Part shown: one piece after another, positions 13,492-27,339 of the stretch
How the letters are laid out: every line of letters starts with the position of its first letter
How positions within the stretch are numbered: position 1 is the first letter of the stretch
Source of the DNA: Isoperla grammatica
Lineage: Eukaryota > Arthropoda > Insecta > Plecoptera > Perlodidae
Length of the DNA stretch: 64,000 bases
Reading direction: 5' to 3'
NCBI GenBank assembly: GCA_945910005.1
Contig: OX246749.1
Coordinates: 26,748,679-26,812,678 of the forward strand
The notes under the pieces: model-generated
Told to the model about the DNA's origin: nothing
Seen by the model: only the letters and a program-made list of their open reading frames with translations
Databases searched by the model: none
Position numbers and translations under genes: made by a program

Positions 13492-14537
13492 TTAGATGAG
13501 CGTAGCGAAGCGGAGTGAATCTCTCCATACAACTCGATCGGCGCTTTGTCTGTGTGTGTGTGTGTTCGACAAATTTTGTTCGTCGCGCACAGGTCAAACG
13601 GCTTGACGGATTTGGCTGAAATTTTCGGTAAACACCCGTGACCACTAAACTCGATGCTGTTAACATAACCAGCAAAATTCGTCAAGATGCCAACCTACAA
13701 AAAATTAATTAGTGAAAAAAATCCCGTGTTATTTTTTTTAAATTAAAATTTATGAACAGATTTTAATTATGTTTTATATTTATGTTCACATCAACAATGT
13801 CGACACTGGATAAAAGTTTTGGAATTGTAACTTCAACCGCCATTTTGTAAAAAAATATTTAGTTTCTATTTACGGGAATTTTCATTGGTTTCTTTACAGT
13901 GTTCCACTTAAATAATTCTCATTTGAGGACCATTGAAGTTAGATGCACATACTATGCATGACGATTGGCGTGTATAAAGAGACCTTTCTCAAACTTCTTT
14001 TGGAATTTCTATAACTTTAATAGAATGGCAACAATGGCGTGGTATGTTTGGATGTCTTTTACGGCAAACATGCAAAAGTTAACAACGAACTTTGTCGACG
14101 ATTTAAATAGCTTTTATTATGGTTTAAATGTTGTTATTGTATGATAGAACAATATCCTATTTTAGTTCTTGCCTGTATCTACATTATGGAACTTTCTATA
14201 CACAGATAAGTTTAAAAGTTAATGAATTAGAGCCTATTGAGTAGACCACGGTCGAATGAAATAATGGCGGAAATCCATTGAAAAATCAACTTGAAGGTTT
14301 CAATTTATTTGAAGAAACTTTCTTAACGGATTTGAATAATATTTCGTGTTATTATGAGAAACATATCGGGAAATAATATACACAAATTCTAAGGTTGTAA
14401 CTTAAACCGCCATCTTTTGAAAAAATCACATGTTTATTATAAAAGTATATTTTTTTAAGCGTTATATGATATGCAAAAGATTTGTTTGATTTACTAAAAA
14501 AATATCGCTCATCTGGCAACGCGGAGCGTTTTCCTAG
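13492..14537 (+). mobile_element. Helitron-like copy E10, short divergent form (1,046 bp)
   Basis: Termini are intact but it has only one of the two internal repeats of about 355 bp, and it is the most diverged copy by eye. The retained repeat resembles the second unit of the long copies. It may be an older structural type or a deletion derivative. Confidence 0.85.
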
Positions 14538-15968
14538 TTAGATGAGCGTAGCGAAGCGGAGTGAATCTTTCCATACAACTCGATCGGCGCTTTGTCTGTG
14601 TGTACGTATGTATGTATGTCTGTATGTATGTATGTATGTATGTGCGCTAAATTTTGTTCGTCGCGCACAGGTCAAACGGCTTGACGTGTTTGGCTGAAAT
14701 TTTCGGGCAACGTTTGTGACCACTAAACTCGATGCTGTTAACATAACCAGCAATATTCGTCAAGATGCCAACCTACAAAAAATTAATTACTGAAAAATAA
14801 AATTTGTTTATTTATTTAATTAAATGAAAACTTACCAACGGAATTAAATAATGTTTATCATGTAGGTTTATATCAACTGTACCAACAATTGACAATCATT
14901 TCAAAATTGTGCGTTTATCCGCCATGTTATAAGAAAATATTGTTTATTTACAACAATAATTTCTTCATTTTTACAGTGTTCCGCCGATATGATTCGCATT
15001 TGCGGACTTTTGCAATTAGATGCACATAGTATACACCAAAAATAGCGTACGTAACAATACCTATGCACTTTTATTTGGAATCTCGATAGCTGTCATAAAA
15101 TGGCTACAATGACATAAGATGCCAACCTACCAAAAATTAACAACTGAAACACATGTTTTGTTATTTATTTAATTAAATTAAAACTTACACACGGATATTA
15201 ATGATTTTGTATACGTAGGTCCACATCAATACTACCAACACTCGACATTAGTTTCAAAATGGTAGCTTTAACCGCCATGTTATAAACAAATATTGTTTAT
15301 TTACGGAAGTAATTTTCTTTGTTTTTACAGTGTTCCACCGATATGATTCGCATTTGCGGACCATTGAAGTTAGATGCACAAAGTATGCTGCCGAAATGGC
15401 TTACGCAGTCATACCTTTCTCACTATGTATTTGGAATTTTGATAGCTAACATAGAATGGCTACAATGACGTGTTATATTTAATGACATTCACGGCAAATA
15501 TGCAAAAGTTAACTACGAACTGGGTCGACAAATTAAAAAGCTTTTATTATGATTTAAAAGCGGGTTATTGTATAATTCAACAATATTACATCTTAGATAT
15601 AGTCTGTATCTACATTATGGAACTTTCAATTCACTGGTAGCCTTAATAGTTTATGAATTAGAGCCTATTAAGTAGACCACGGTCGAATGAAATTATGCGA
15701 AATTCCATTGAAAAATCAACTTACAGGTTTTAATTCATTTAAAGAAAACATTTAACGAATTAAAATAACATTTCGTGCATTTATTAACAACATATCGAGA
15801 AATAGTATACACAAGGTACAAGGTTGTAACTTGATCCGCCATCTTGTAAAAAATCATATCTTTATAATAAAGTTTTTTTTTTTTTTTAAAGAGTAGGATT
15901 CAAAAGATTTGTTTGCATTAATACACTAAAAAAATTCGCTCATCTGGCAACGCGGAGCGTTTTCCTAG
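14538..15968 (+). mobile_element. Helitron-like copy E11 (1,431 bp), abutting E10 with no spacer
   Basis: The CCTAG|TTAGATG junction is at 14,537/14,538. Full-length with both internal repeats. Confidence 0.87.
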
Positions 15969-15974
15969 TAATTA

Positions 15975-17406
15975 TTAGATGAGCGTAGCGAAGCGGAGTG
16001 AATCTCTCCATACAACTCGATCGGCGCTTTGTCTGTGTGTCTGTATGTATGTATGTCTGTATGTCTGTATGTATGTCTGTATGTGCGCTAAATTTTGTTC
16101 GTCGCGCACAGGTCAAACGGCTTGACGCATTTGGCTGAAATTTTCTGTCAACATTTGTGACTACTAAACTCGATGCTGTTAACATAACCAGCAAAATTCG
16201 TCAAGATGCCAACCTACAAAAAATTAATTACTGAAAAACAAAAATTGTTTATTTATTTAATTAAATAAAAACTTACAAACGGATTTAAGTAATGTTTCAC
16301 TTGTAGATTCACATCAACGTTACTAACATTTAAACAAAAGTTTCAAAATTGTAAGTTGATCCGCCATGTTATAAAAAAATATTGTTTCTATACGGTAATA
16401 ATTTTTTCATTTTTACAGTGTTCCACCGATATCATTCGCATTTGCGGATCTTTGCAGTTAGATGCACATAGTAAACACAAAAAAATCGTACGCAATCATA
16501 CCTGTGTTATTATTATTTGGAATCTCGATAGCTGTCATAAAAAGGCTATAATGACGTAAGATGCCAACCTACAAAAAATTAACAACTGAAACACATGTTT
16601 TTTTATTAATTTAATCTAATCAAAACATACAAACGGATATAAATGAGTTTTTATATGTAGGTCCACATCAATAGTACCAACACATGACAAAAGTTTCAAA
16701 ATTTTTACTTCAACCGCCATGTTATAAAAAAATATTGTTTATTTACAGCTATGTATTTCTTCATTTTTACAGTGTTCCACCGATATGATTCGCATTTGCG
16801 GACCATTGACGTTAGATGCACATAGTATGCTGCCGAAATGGCTTATGCAGTCAGACCTTTCTCACTATGTATTTGGAATTTTGGTAGCTATCATAGGATG
16901 GCTACAATGACGTGTTATGTTTTATGACTTTCACGGCAAACATGCAGAAAATAACAACAAACTTGGTCGACAATTTAAAAAGCTATTATTATAGTTTAAA
17001 TGCGAGTTATTGTATGATTAAACAATATTAGATTTTAGATTTAGTATGTATCTACATTATGGAACTTTCTATACACTGATATGTTTAATAGTTTATGGAT
17101 TAGAGCCTATTGAGTAGACCACGGTCGAATAAAATTATGCGGAAATCCATCATTTTGAAGGTTTTAATTTCTTTAAAGAAAACTTCTTAACGGATTTAAA
17201 TAATATTTCGTGCATTTATTAGCAACATATCAAGAAATAATAAACTTAAGTTATAAGGTTGTTACTTGATCCGCCATCTTGTAAAAAAATCATATGTTTA
17301 TTATAAAGGTATTTTTTTTTTAAGAGTAATATGATATGCAAAGGATTTATTTGATTTGATACATTGAAAAAAATCGCTCATCTGTCAACGCGGAGCGTTT
17401 TCCTAG
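15975..17406 (+). mobile_element. Helitron-like copy E12 (1,432 bp)
   Basis: Full-length. It is preceded by the spacer TAATTA and followed by TAA before E13. Confidence 0.87.
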
Positions 17407-18406
17407 TAATTAGATGAGCGTAGCGAAGCGGAGTGAATCTCTCCATACAACTCGATCGGCGCTTTGTCTGTGTGTATGTCTGTATGTATGTCTGTATGTG
17501 CGCTAAATTTTGTTCGTCGCGCACAGGCCAAACGGCTTGACGTATTTGGCTGAAATTTTCGGTCAACATTTGTGACCACTAAACTCGATGCTGTTAACAT
17601 AACCAGCAAAATTCGTCAGGATGCCAACCTACAAAAAATTAATTTTTGAAAAACAAAATTTGTTTATTTATTTAATTAAATGAAAACTTACAAACGGATT
17701 AAAATAATGTTTCACGTGTAGGTTTATTTTAACAGTACCAACAATCGACAATAATTTCAAAATTGTACGTTTATCCGCCATGTTATAAAAAAATGTTGTT
17801 TATTTACAACAATAATGTCTTCATTTTTACAGTGTTCCGCCGATATGATTCGCATTTGCGGACTTTTGCAATTAGATGCACATAGTATACACCAAAAATA
17901 GCGTACGTAACAATACTTATGCATTATTATTTGAAATTTCGATAGCTGTCATAGAATGGCTACAATGACGTAAGATGCCAACCTACAAAAAATTAACAAC
18001 TGAAACACATGTTTTGTTATTTATTTAATTAAATTAAAACTTACCAACCGATATATATAATTTTTTATATGAAAGTCCACATCACTAGTACCAACACACG
18101 ACAACAGTTTCCAAAATTAGAGCTTCAACCGCCATGTTATAAACAAATATTGTTTATTTACGGCAGTAATTTTCTTCGTTTTTACAGTGTTCCACCGATA
18201 TGATTCGCATTTGCGGACCATTGAAGTTAGATGCACATAGTATGCTGCCGAAATGGCTTACGCAGTCAGCCCTTTCTCACTATGTATTTGGAATTTTGAT
18301 AGCTATCATAGAATGGCTACAATGACGTGTAATATTTAATGACCTTCACGGCAAACGTGCAAATGTTAACAACGAACTTGGTCGACAAATTAAAAAGCTT
18401 TTATTA

Positions 18407-19736
18407 CTAGGAAATCGCTCTGCGTTGACAGATGAGCGATTTTTTTCAATGAATCAAATCAAATAAATCATTTGCATATCATATTACTCTTTAAAAAAAA
18501 ATACCTTTATAATAAACATATGATTTTCTTACAAGATGGCGGATCAAGTAAAAACCTTATAACTTAAGTATATTATTTCTTGATATGTTGCTAATAAATG
18601 CACGAAATATTATTTAAATCCGTGAAGAAGTTTTCTTTAAAGAAATTAAAACCTTCAAGTTGATGGATTTCCGCATAATTTCATTCGACCGTGGTCTACT
18701 CAATATGCTCTAATTCATAAACTATTAAACCTATCAGTGTATGGAAAATTCCATAATGTAGAATCAGACTATATCTACAATGTTATATTAATTAATCATA
18801 CAATAATCCGCTTTTAAATCATAATAAAAGCTTTTTTATTTGTCGACCAAGTTCTTTGTTAACATTTGCATGTTTGCCGTGAAGGTCATTAAAAATAACA
18901 CGTCATTGTAGCCATTCTATGATAGCTATCAAAATTCCAAAAACGTAGTAAGAAAGGTCTGACTGCGTAAGCCATTTCGGCAGCATACTATGTGCATCTA
19001 ACTTCAATGGTCCGCAAATGCGAATCATATCGGTGGAACACTGTAAACACGAAGAAAATTACTGCCGTAAATAAACAATGTTTGTTTACAACATGGCGGT
19101 TAAAGCTACAATTTTGAAACTGTTGTCGAGTGTTGGTATTAATGATGTAGACTTATATTTAAAAAAAATTTTATATCGGTGTGTAAGTTTTAATATAATT
19201 AAATAAATAACAAAACATGTGTTTCAGTTGTTAATTTTTTTTAGGTTGGCATCTTACGTCATTGTAGCCATTGTATGACAGCTATTGAGATGTCAAATAA
19301 CAATGAGAAAGGTATGATTGCGTACGGTTTTTTTTGTGTTTACTATGTGCATCTAATTGCAATAGTCCGCAAATGCGAATCATATCGGTGGAACACTGTA
19401 AAAATGAAGATATAATTGTAGTAAATAAACAATATTTTTTTATAACTTGGCGGATGAACTTACAATTTTAAAAACTTTTGTCAAATGTTGGTATTGTTGA
19501 TGTTAATCTACAAGTGAAACATTATTTAAATCCGTTTGTAAGTTTTCATTTAATTAAATAAATAAACAAATTTTATTTATCAGTAATTAATTTTTTGTAG
19601 GTTGGCATCTTGACGAATTTTGCTGGTTATGTTAACAGCATCGAGTTTAGTAGTCACAAACGTTGCCCGAAAATGTCAGCCAAATACGTTAAGCCGTTTG
19701 ACCTGTGCGCGACGAACAAAATTTAGCGCACATACA

Positions 19737-19778
<42 letters not shown>

Positions 19779-19833
19779 TAGCGCCGATCGAGTTGTATGG
19801 AAAGATTCACTCCGCTTCGCTACGCTCATCTAA
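18407..19833 (-). mobile_element. Helitron-like copy E14 (inverted), nested in E13
   Basis: It starts CTAGGAAA on the plus strand and ends CATCTAA. 1,427 bp. The hairpin arm is slightly mutated. Its microsatellite is a long CA tract at about 19,738-19,772. Confidence 0.87.
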
Positions 19834-19863
19834 TGATTTAAAAGCGGGTTATTGTATGATTAA

Positions 19864-21271
19864 CTAGGAAAACGCTCCGCGTTGACAGATGAGCGATTTT
19901 TTCAATGTATCAAATCAAATAAATCATTTGCATATCATATTACTCTTTAAAAAAAATACCTTTATAATAAACATATGATTTTTTACAACATGGCGGATCA
20001 AGTTACAACCTTATAACTTAAGTATATTATTTCTTGATATGTATCTAATAAATGCACGAAATATTATTAAAATCCGTTAAAAAGTTTTCTTTAAAGAAAT
20101 TAAAACCTTCAAGTTGATGGATTTTCGCATAATTTCATTCGAACGTGGTCTACTCAATAGGCTCTAATTCATAAACTATTAAACCTATTAGTGTATGGAA
20201 AAATCCATAATGTAGATACAGACTACATCTAAAATGTTATATTAAGTAATCATACAAAAACCCGCTTTTAAATCATAATAAAAGCTTTTTAATTTGTCGA
20301 CCAAGTTCGTTGTTAACATTTGCATGTTTGCCGTGAACGTTATTAAATATAACACGTCATTGTAGCCATTCTATGATAGCTATCAAAATTCCAAATACAT
20401 AGTGAGAAAGGTCTGACTACGTAAGCCATTTCGGTAGCATACTATGTGCATCTAACTTCAATGGTCCGCAAATGCGAATCATATCGGTGGAACACTGTAA
20501 AAACGAAGAAAATTACTGCCGTAAATAAACAATATTTGTTTATAACATGGGGGTTGAAGCTACAATTTTCAAACTGTTGTCGTGTGTTGGTACTATTGAT
20601 GTGGAATTGAATATAAAAAATTATTTATATCGGTGTGTAAGTTTTAATTTAATTAAATAAATAACAAAACATGTGTTTCAGTTGTTAATTTTTTGTAGGT
20701 TGGCATCTTACGTCATTGTAGCCATTCTATGACAGCTATCGAAATTATAAATAATAGTGCATAGGAATTGTTACGTACGCTATGTTTGTTGTATACTATG
20801 TGCATCTAACTGCAATAGTCCGCAAATGCGAATCATATCGGTGGAACACTGTAAAAATGAAGAAATTAGTGTAGTAAATAAACAATATTTTTTTATAACA
20901 TGGCGGATAGACTTACAATTTTGAAACTTTTGTCAAGTGTTGGTACCGTTGATAGTAATCTACAAGGGAAACATCATTAAAATCCGTTTGTAAGTTTTCA
21001 TTTAATTAAATAAATAAACAAATTTTATTTTTCAGTAATTAATTTTTTGTAGGTTGGCATCTTGACGAATTTTCCTGGTTATGTTAACAGCATCGAGTTT
21101 AGTGGTCACAAACGTTGCCCGAAAATTTCAGCCAAATACGTCAAGCCGTTTGACCTGTGCGCGACGAACAAAATTTAGCGCACATACAGACATACAGACA
21201 TACAGACGCACAGACAAAGCGCCGATCGAGTTGTATGGAGAGATTCACTCCGCTTCGCTACGCTCATCTAA
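19864..21271 (-). mobile_element. Helitron-like copy E15 (inverted), nested in E13
   Basis: 1,408 bp with intact ends. It is separated from E14 by only 30 bp of E13. Confidence 0.87.
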
Positions 21272-21306
21272 TTAATATTTCATTTTAGATATAGTCTGTA
21301 TCTACA

Positions 21307-22732
21307 CTAGGAAAACGCTCCGCGTTGACAGATGAGCGATTTTTCTAATGTATCAAATCAAATAAATCATTACCATATCATATTACTCTTTTAAAAAAAA
21401 ATATCTTCATAATAAACATATGATTTTTTTAGAAGATGGCGGATCAAGTAACAACATTATAACTTAAGTATATTATTTCTTGATATGTTGCTAATAAATG
21501 CACGAAATATAATTTTAATCCGTTAAGAAGTTTTCTTTATAGAAATTAAAACCTTCAAGTTGATGGATTTCCGCATAATTTAATTCGACCGTGGTCTACT
21601 CAATAGGCTCTAATTCATAAACTATTAAACCTATCAGTGTATGGAAAGTTCCATAATGTAGATACAGACTATATCTAAAATGTAATATTGTTTTATCATA
21701 CAATAACTCGCATTTTAACTATAATAATAGCTTTTTAAATTGTCGACCAAGATTGTTGTTATGTTCTGCATGTTTGCCGTGAAAGTCATAAAACATAACA
21801 CGTCATTGTAGCCATTCTATGATAGCTATCAAAATTCCAAATACATAGTGAGAAAGGCCTGACTGCGTAAGCCATTTCGGCAGCATACTTTGTGCATCTA
21901 ACTTCAATGGTCCGCAAATGCGAATCATATCGGTGGAACACTGTAAAAACGAAGCAAATTTCTGCCGTAAATAAACAATATTTGTTTATAACATGGCGGT
22001 TAAAGATACAATTTTAAAACTGTTGTCGAGTGTTGGTATTATTGATGTGGACTTACATATACAAAATTATTTATATCGGTTTGTAAGTTTTAATTAAATT
22101 AAATAAATAACAAAACATGTGTTTCAGTTGTTAATTTTTTGTAGGTTGGCATCTTACGTCATTGTAGCCTTTTTATGACAGCTTTCGAGGTTCCAAATAA
22201 AAGTGGGAAAGGTATGACTGCGTACGCTATGTTTGTGTTTACAATGTGCATCTTACTGCAAAGATACGCCAATGCGAACGATATCGGTGGAACACTGTAA
22301 AAATGAAGATATTATTGTTGTAAATAAACAATATTTTTTTATGACATGACGGGTGAACTTACAATTTTGAAACTATTGTCAAGTGTTGAGACTCTTGATG
22401 TTATCATCCTACAAATGAAACATAATTAAAATCCCTGTGTAAGTTTTAATTTAATTAAATAAATAAACTAATTTGGTTTTTCAGAAATTAATTTTTTGTA
22501 GGTTGGCATCCTGACGAAATTTGCTGGTTATGTTAACAGCATCGAGTTTAGTGGTCACAAATGTCGACCGAAACTTTCAGCCAAATACGTCAAGCCGTTT
22601 GACCTGTGCGCGACGAACAAAATTGAGCGCACATACAGACATACAGACATACATACATACATACATACACACAGACAAAGCGCCGATCGAGTTGTATGGA
22701 GAGATTCACTCCGCTTCGCTACGCTCATCTAA
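21307..22732 (-). mobile_element. Helitron-like copy E16 (inverted), nested in E13
   Basis: 1,426 bp with intact ends. 35 bp of E13 lie between E15 and E16. Confidence 0.87.
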
Positions 22733-22979
22733 TTATGGAATTTTCCATACACTGATAGGTTTAATAGTTTATGAATTAGAGCCTATTGAGTAGACCACGG
22801 TCGAATGAAATTATGTGGAAATCCATCAACTTGAAGGTTTTAATTTCTTTAAAGAAAACTTCTTAACGGATTTAAATAATATAACGTGCATTTATTAGCA
22901 ACATATCAAGAAATAATATACTTAAGTTATAAGGTTGTAACTTGATCCGCCATCTTGTAAAAAAATCATATGTTTATTA

Positions 22980-24393
22980 TTAGATGAGCGTAGCGAAGCG
23001 GAGTGAATCTTTCCATACAACTCGATCGGCGCTTTGTCTGTGTGTATGTGTGTGTGTATGTATGTATGTGCGCTAAATTTTGTTCGTCGCGCACAGGTCA
23101 AACGGCTTGACGTATTTGGCTGAAATTTTCTGTCAACATTTGTGACTACTAAACTCGATGCTGTTAACATAACCAGCAAAATTCGTCATCATGCCAACCT
23201 ACAAAAAATGAATTACTGAAAAACAAAAATTGTTTATTTATTTAATTAAATGAAAACTTACTAACGGATTTAAATATTGTTTCACTTGTAGATTCACAAC
23301 AATAGTGCCAACACTTGACAAAAGTTTCAAAATTGTAAGTTTATCCGCCATGTTATAAAAAAATATTGTTTATTTACAACAATAATTCCTTCATTTTTAC
23401 AGTGTTCCACCGATATGATTTGCATTTGCGGACTATTGCAGTTAGATGCACATAGTATACACCAAACATAGCGTACGTAACAATACCTATGCAATATTAT
23501 TTGGAATTTCGATAGCTGTCATAGAATGGCTACAATGACGTAAGATGCCAACCTACAAAAAATTAACAACTGAAACACATGTTTTGTTATTTATTTAATT
23601 AAATTAAAACTTACACACCGATATAAATAATGTTTTATATGTAAGTCCACATCTATAGTACCAACACACGACAACAGTTTCAAAATTGTAGCTTCAACCG
23701 CCATGTTATAAACAAATATTGTTTATTTACGGAAGTAATTTTCTTCGTTTTTACAGTGTTCCACCGATATGATTCGCATTTGCGGACCATTGAAGTTAGA
23801 TGCACATAGTATGCTGCCGAAATGGCTTACGCAGTCAGACCTTTCTCATTATGTATTTGGATTCTAGATGGCTATCATAGAATGGCTACAATGACGTGTT
23901 ATATTTAATGACCTTCACGGCAAACATGCAAATGTTAACAACGAACTTGGTCGACAAATTAAAAAGCTTTTATTATGATTAAAAAGCGGGTAATTCTATG
24001 ATTAATTAATATAACATTTTAGATATAGTCTGTATCTACGTTATGGAACTTTCCATACACTGATAGGTTTAATAGTTTATGAATTAGAGCCTATTGAGTA
24101 GACCACGGTCGAATTAAATTATGCGGAAATCCATCAACTTGAAGGTTTTAATTTCTTTAAAGAAAACTTCTAAAAGGATTTAAATTATATTTCGTGCATT
24201 TATTAGCAACATATCAAGAAATAATACACTTAAGTTATAATGTTGTAACTTGATCCGCCATCTTGTAAAAAAATCATATGTTTATTATAAAGTTTTTTTT
24301 TTTTTTTAAAGAGTAATATGATATGCAAATGATTTTTTTGATTTGATACATTGAAAAAAATCGCTCATCTGTCAACGCGGAGCGTTTTCCTAA
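22980..24393 (+). mobile_element. Helitron-like copy E17, nested in E13
   Basis: 1,414 bp. Its 3' end reads CTAA rather than CTAG and is followed directly by E18. The pair occupies a single A^T site in E13. Confidence 0.85.
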
Positions 24394-24448
24394 TTAGATG
24401 AGCGTAGCGAAGCGGAGTGAATCTTTCCATACAACTCGATCGGCGCTA

Positions 24449-24481
<33 letters not shown>

Positions 24482-25813
24482 CTGTATGTGCGCTAAATTT
24501 TGTTCGTCGCGCACAGGTCAAACGGCTTGACGAATTTGGCTGAAATTTTCGGGCAACGTTTGTCACTACTAAACTCGATGCTGTTAACATAACCAGCAAA
24601 ATTCGTCAAGATGCCAACCTACAAAAAATTAATTACTGATAAATAAAATTTGTTTATTTATTTAATTAAATGAAAACTTACTAACGGATTTTAATAATGT
24701 TTCATTTTTAGATTAACATCAACAATACCAACATTTGACAAAAGTTTTTAAAATTGTAAGTTCATCCGCCATGTTATAAAAAAATATTGTTTATTTACTA
24801 CAATAATTTCTTCATTTTTACAGTGTTCCACCGATATGATTCGCATTTGCGGACTATTGCAGTTAGATGCACATAGTAAACACAAAAATACCGTACGCAA
24901 TCATACCTTTCTCATTATTATTTGGAATCTCAAAAGCTGTCATAAAATGGCTACAATGACGTAAGATGCCAACCTACAAAATATTAACAACTGAAACCCA
25001 TGTTTTGTTAATTATTTAATAAAATTAAAACTTACATACCGATATAAATAATTTTTTATATGTGAGTCCACATCAACAGTACCAACCCACAACAATAGTT
25101 TCAAAAATGTAGCTTAAACTGCCATGTTATAAACAAATATTGTTTATTTACGGAAGTAATTTTCTTCGTTTTTACAGTGTTCCACCGATATGATTCGCAT
25201 TTGCGGACCATTGAAGTTAGATGCACATAGTATGCTGCCAAAATGGCTTACGCAGTCAGACCTTTCTCACTATGTATTTGGATTTTTGATAGCTGTCATA
25301 GAATGGCTACAATGACGTGTTATATTTAATGACCTTCACGACAAACATGCAAATGTTAACAAAGAACTTGGTCGACAAATAAAAAAGCTTTTATTATGAT
25401 TTAAAAGCGGATAATTGTATGATTAATGAATATAACATTGTAGATATAGTCTTTATCTACATTATGGATTTTTCCATACACTGATAGGTTTAATAGTTTA
25501 TGAATTAGAGCCTATTGAGTAGACCACGGTCGAATGAAATTATGCGGAAATCCATCAACTTGAAGGTTTTAATTTCTTTAAAGAAAACTTCTTAACGGGT
25601 TTAAATAATATTTCGTGCATTTATTAGCAACATATCAAGACATAATATACTTAAGTAATAATGTTGTTACTTGATCCGCCATCTTGTAAGACAATCATAT
25701 GTTTAATATAAAGGTATTTTTTTTTTTAAAGATTAATATGATATGCAAATGATTTATTTCATTTGATACATTGAAAAAAATCGCTCATCTGTCAACGCGG
25801 AGCGTTTTCCTAG
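24394..25813 (+). mobile_element. Helitron-like copy E18, head-to-tail with E17
   Basis: 1,420 bp with normal CTAG end, after which E13 resumes (TAAAGGTATTTC). Confidence 0.86.
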
Positions 25814-25841
25814 TAAAGGTATTTCTTTTTTAAAAGAGTAA

Positions 25842-27262
25842 TTAGATGAGCGTAGCGAAGCGGAGTGAATCTCTCCATACAACTCGATCGGCGCTTTGTC
25901 TGTGTGTATGTGTGTGTGTATGTATGTATGTGCGCTAAATTTTGTTCGTCGCGCACAGGTCAAACGGCTTGACGTATTTGGCTGAAATTTTCGGGCAACA
26001 TTTGTGACTACCAAACTCGATGCTGTTAACATAACCAGCAAAATTCGTCAAGATGCCAACCTACAAAAAATTAATAACTGAAAAATAAAATTTGTTTATT
26101 TATTTAATTAAATGCAAACTTACCAACGGATTTGAATAATGTTTATCATGTAGGTTGACATAAACCGTACCAACAATTGACAATAATTTCAAAATTGTAC
26201 GTTTATCCGCCATGTTATAAAAAAATATTGTTTATTTACAACAATAATTTCATCATTTTTACAGTGTTCCGCCGATATGATTCGCATTTGCGGATTTTTG
26301 CAATTAGATTCACATAGTATACACCAAAAATAGCGTACGTAACTATACTTATGCGCTATTATTTGGAATCTCGATAGCTGTCATAAAATGGCTACAATGA
26401 CATAAGATGCCAACCTACAAAAAATTAACAACTGAAACACGTGTTTTGTTATTTATTTATTTAAATTAAAACTTACACACGGATATTAATGATTTTTTAT
26501 ATGTAGGTCCACATCAATAGTACCAACACTCGACATAAGTTTCAAAATTGTTGCTTTAACCGCCATGTTATAAACAAATATTGTTTATTTACGGTAGACA
26601 TTTTCTTCATTTTTACAGTGTTCCACCGATATGATTCGCATTTGCGGACCATTGAAGTTAGATGCACAAAGTATGCTGCAAAAATGGCGTAGGGAGTCAG
26701 ACCTTTCTCACTATGTATTTGGAATTTTGATAGCTGTCATAGAATGGCTACACTGGCGTGTTATGTTTTATGACTTTAACGGCAAAAATGCAAATGTTAA
26801 CAACGAACTTTGTAGACAAATAAAAACGCTTTTATTATAATTTAAAAGCGGGTTTTTGTATGATAAAACAATAATACATTTTACATATAGTCTATATCTA
26901 CATTATGGAACTTTCCATACACTGATAGGTTTAATAGTTTATGAATTAGAGCCTATTGAGTAGACCATGGCGAATTAAATTATGCGGAAATCCATTGAAA
27001 AATCAACTTAAAGGTTTTAATTTATTTAAAGAAAACATCTTAACTGATTTACATAATATTTCGTGCATTTATTAGAAACATATCGAGAAATAATATACAC
27101 AAGTAATAAGGTTGTTACTTGCTCCGCCATTTTGTAAAAAAATCATATGTTTATTATTAAGTTTTTTGTTTTTTTTTAAGAGAAATATGATATTCAAAAG
27201 ATGTGTTTGCTTTAAAACATTGAACCAACTCGCTCATCTGTCAACGCGGAGCGTTTTCCTAG
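25842..27262 (+). mobile_element. Helitron-like copy E19, nested in E13
   Basis: 1,421 bp. It belongs to the E6/E8/E9 subgroup and has the 69-codon frame at 26,631-26,840. Confidence 0.87.
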
Positions 27263-27339
27263 TATGATATGCAAATGATTTATTTGATTTGATACATTGA
27301 AAAAAATCGCTCATCTGTCAACGCGGAGCGTTTTCCTAG

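Larger units (their letters stand above)
17410..27339 (+). mobile_element. Helitron-like copy E13, host of six later insertions
   Basis: Six fragments (17,410-18,406; 19,834-19,863; 21,272-21,306; 22,733-22,979; 25,814-25,841; 27,263-27,339) add up to 1,414 bp and read as one uninterrupted element. The insertions are E14, E15 and E16 (inverted), E17 plus E18 (tandem pair) and E19. Each breakpoint restores the expected host sequence, for example CTTTTATTA^TGATTT and AGAGTAA^TATGATA. Confidence 0.88.
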
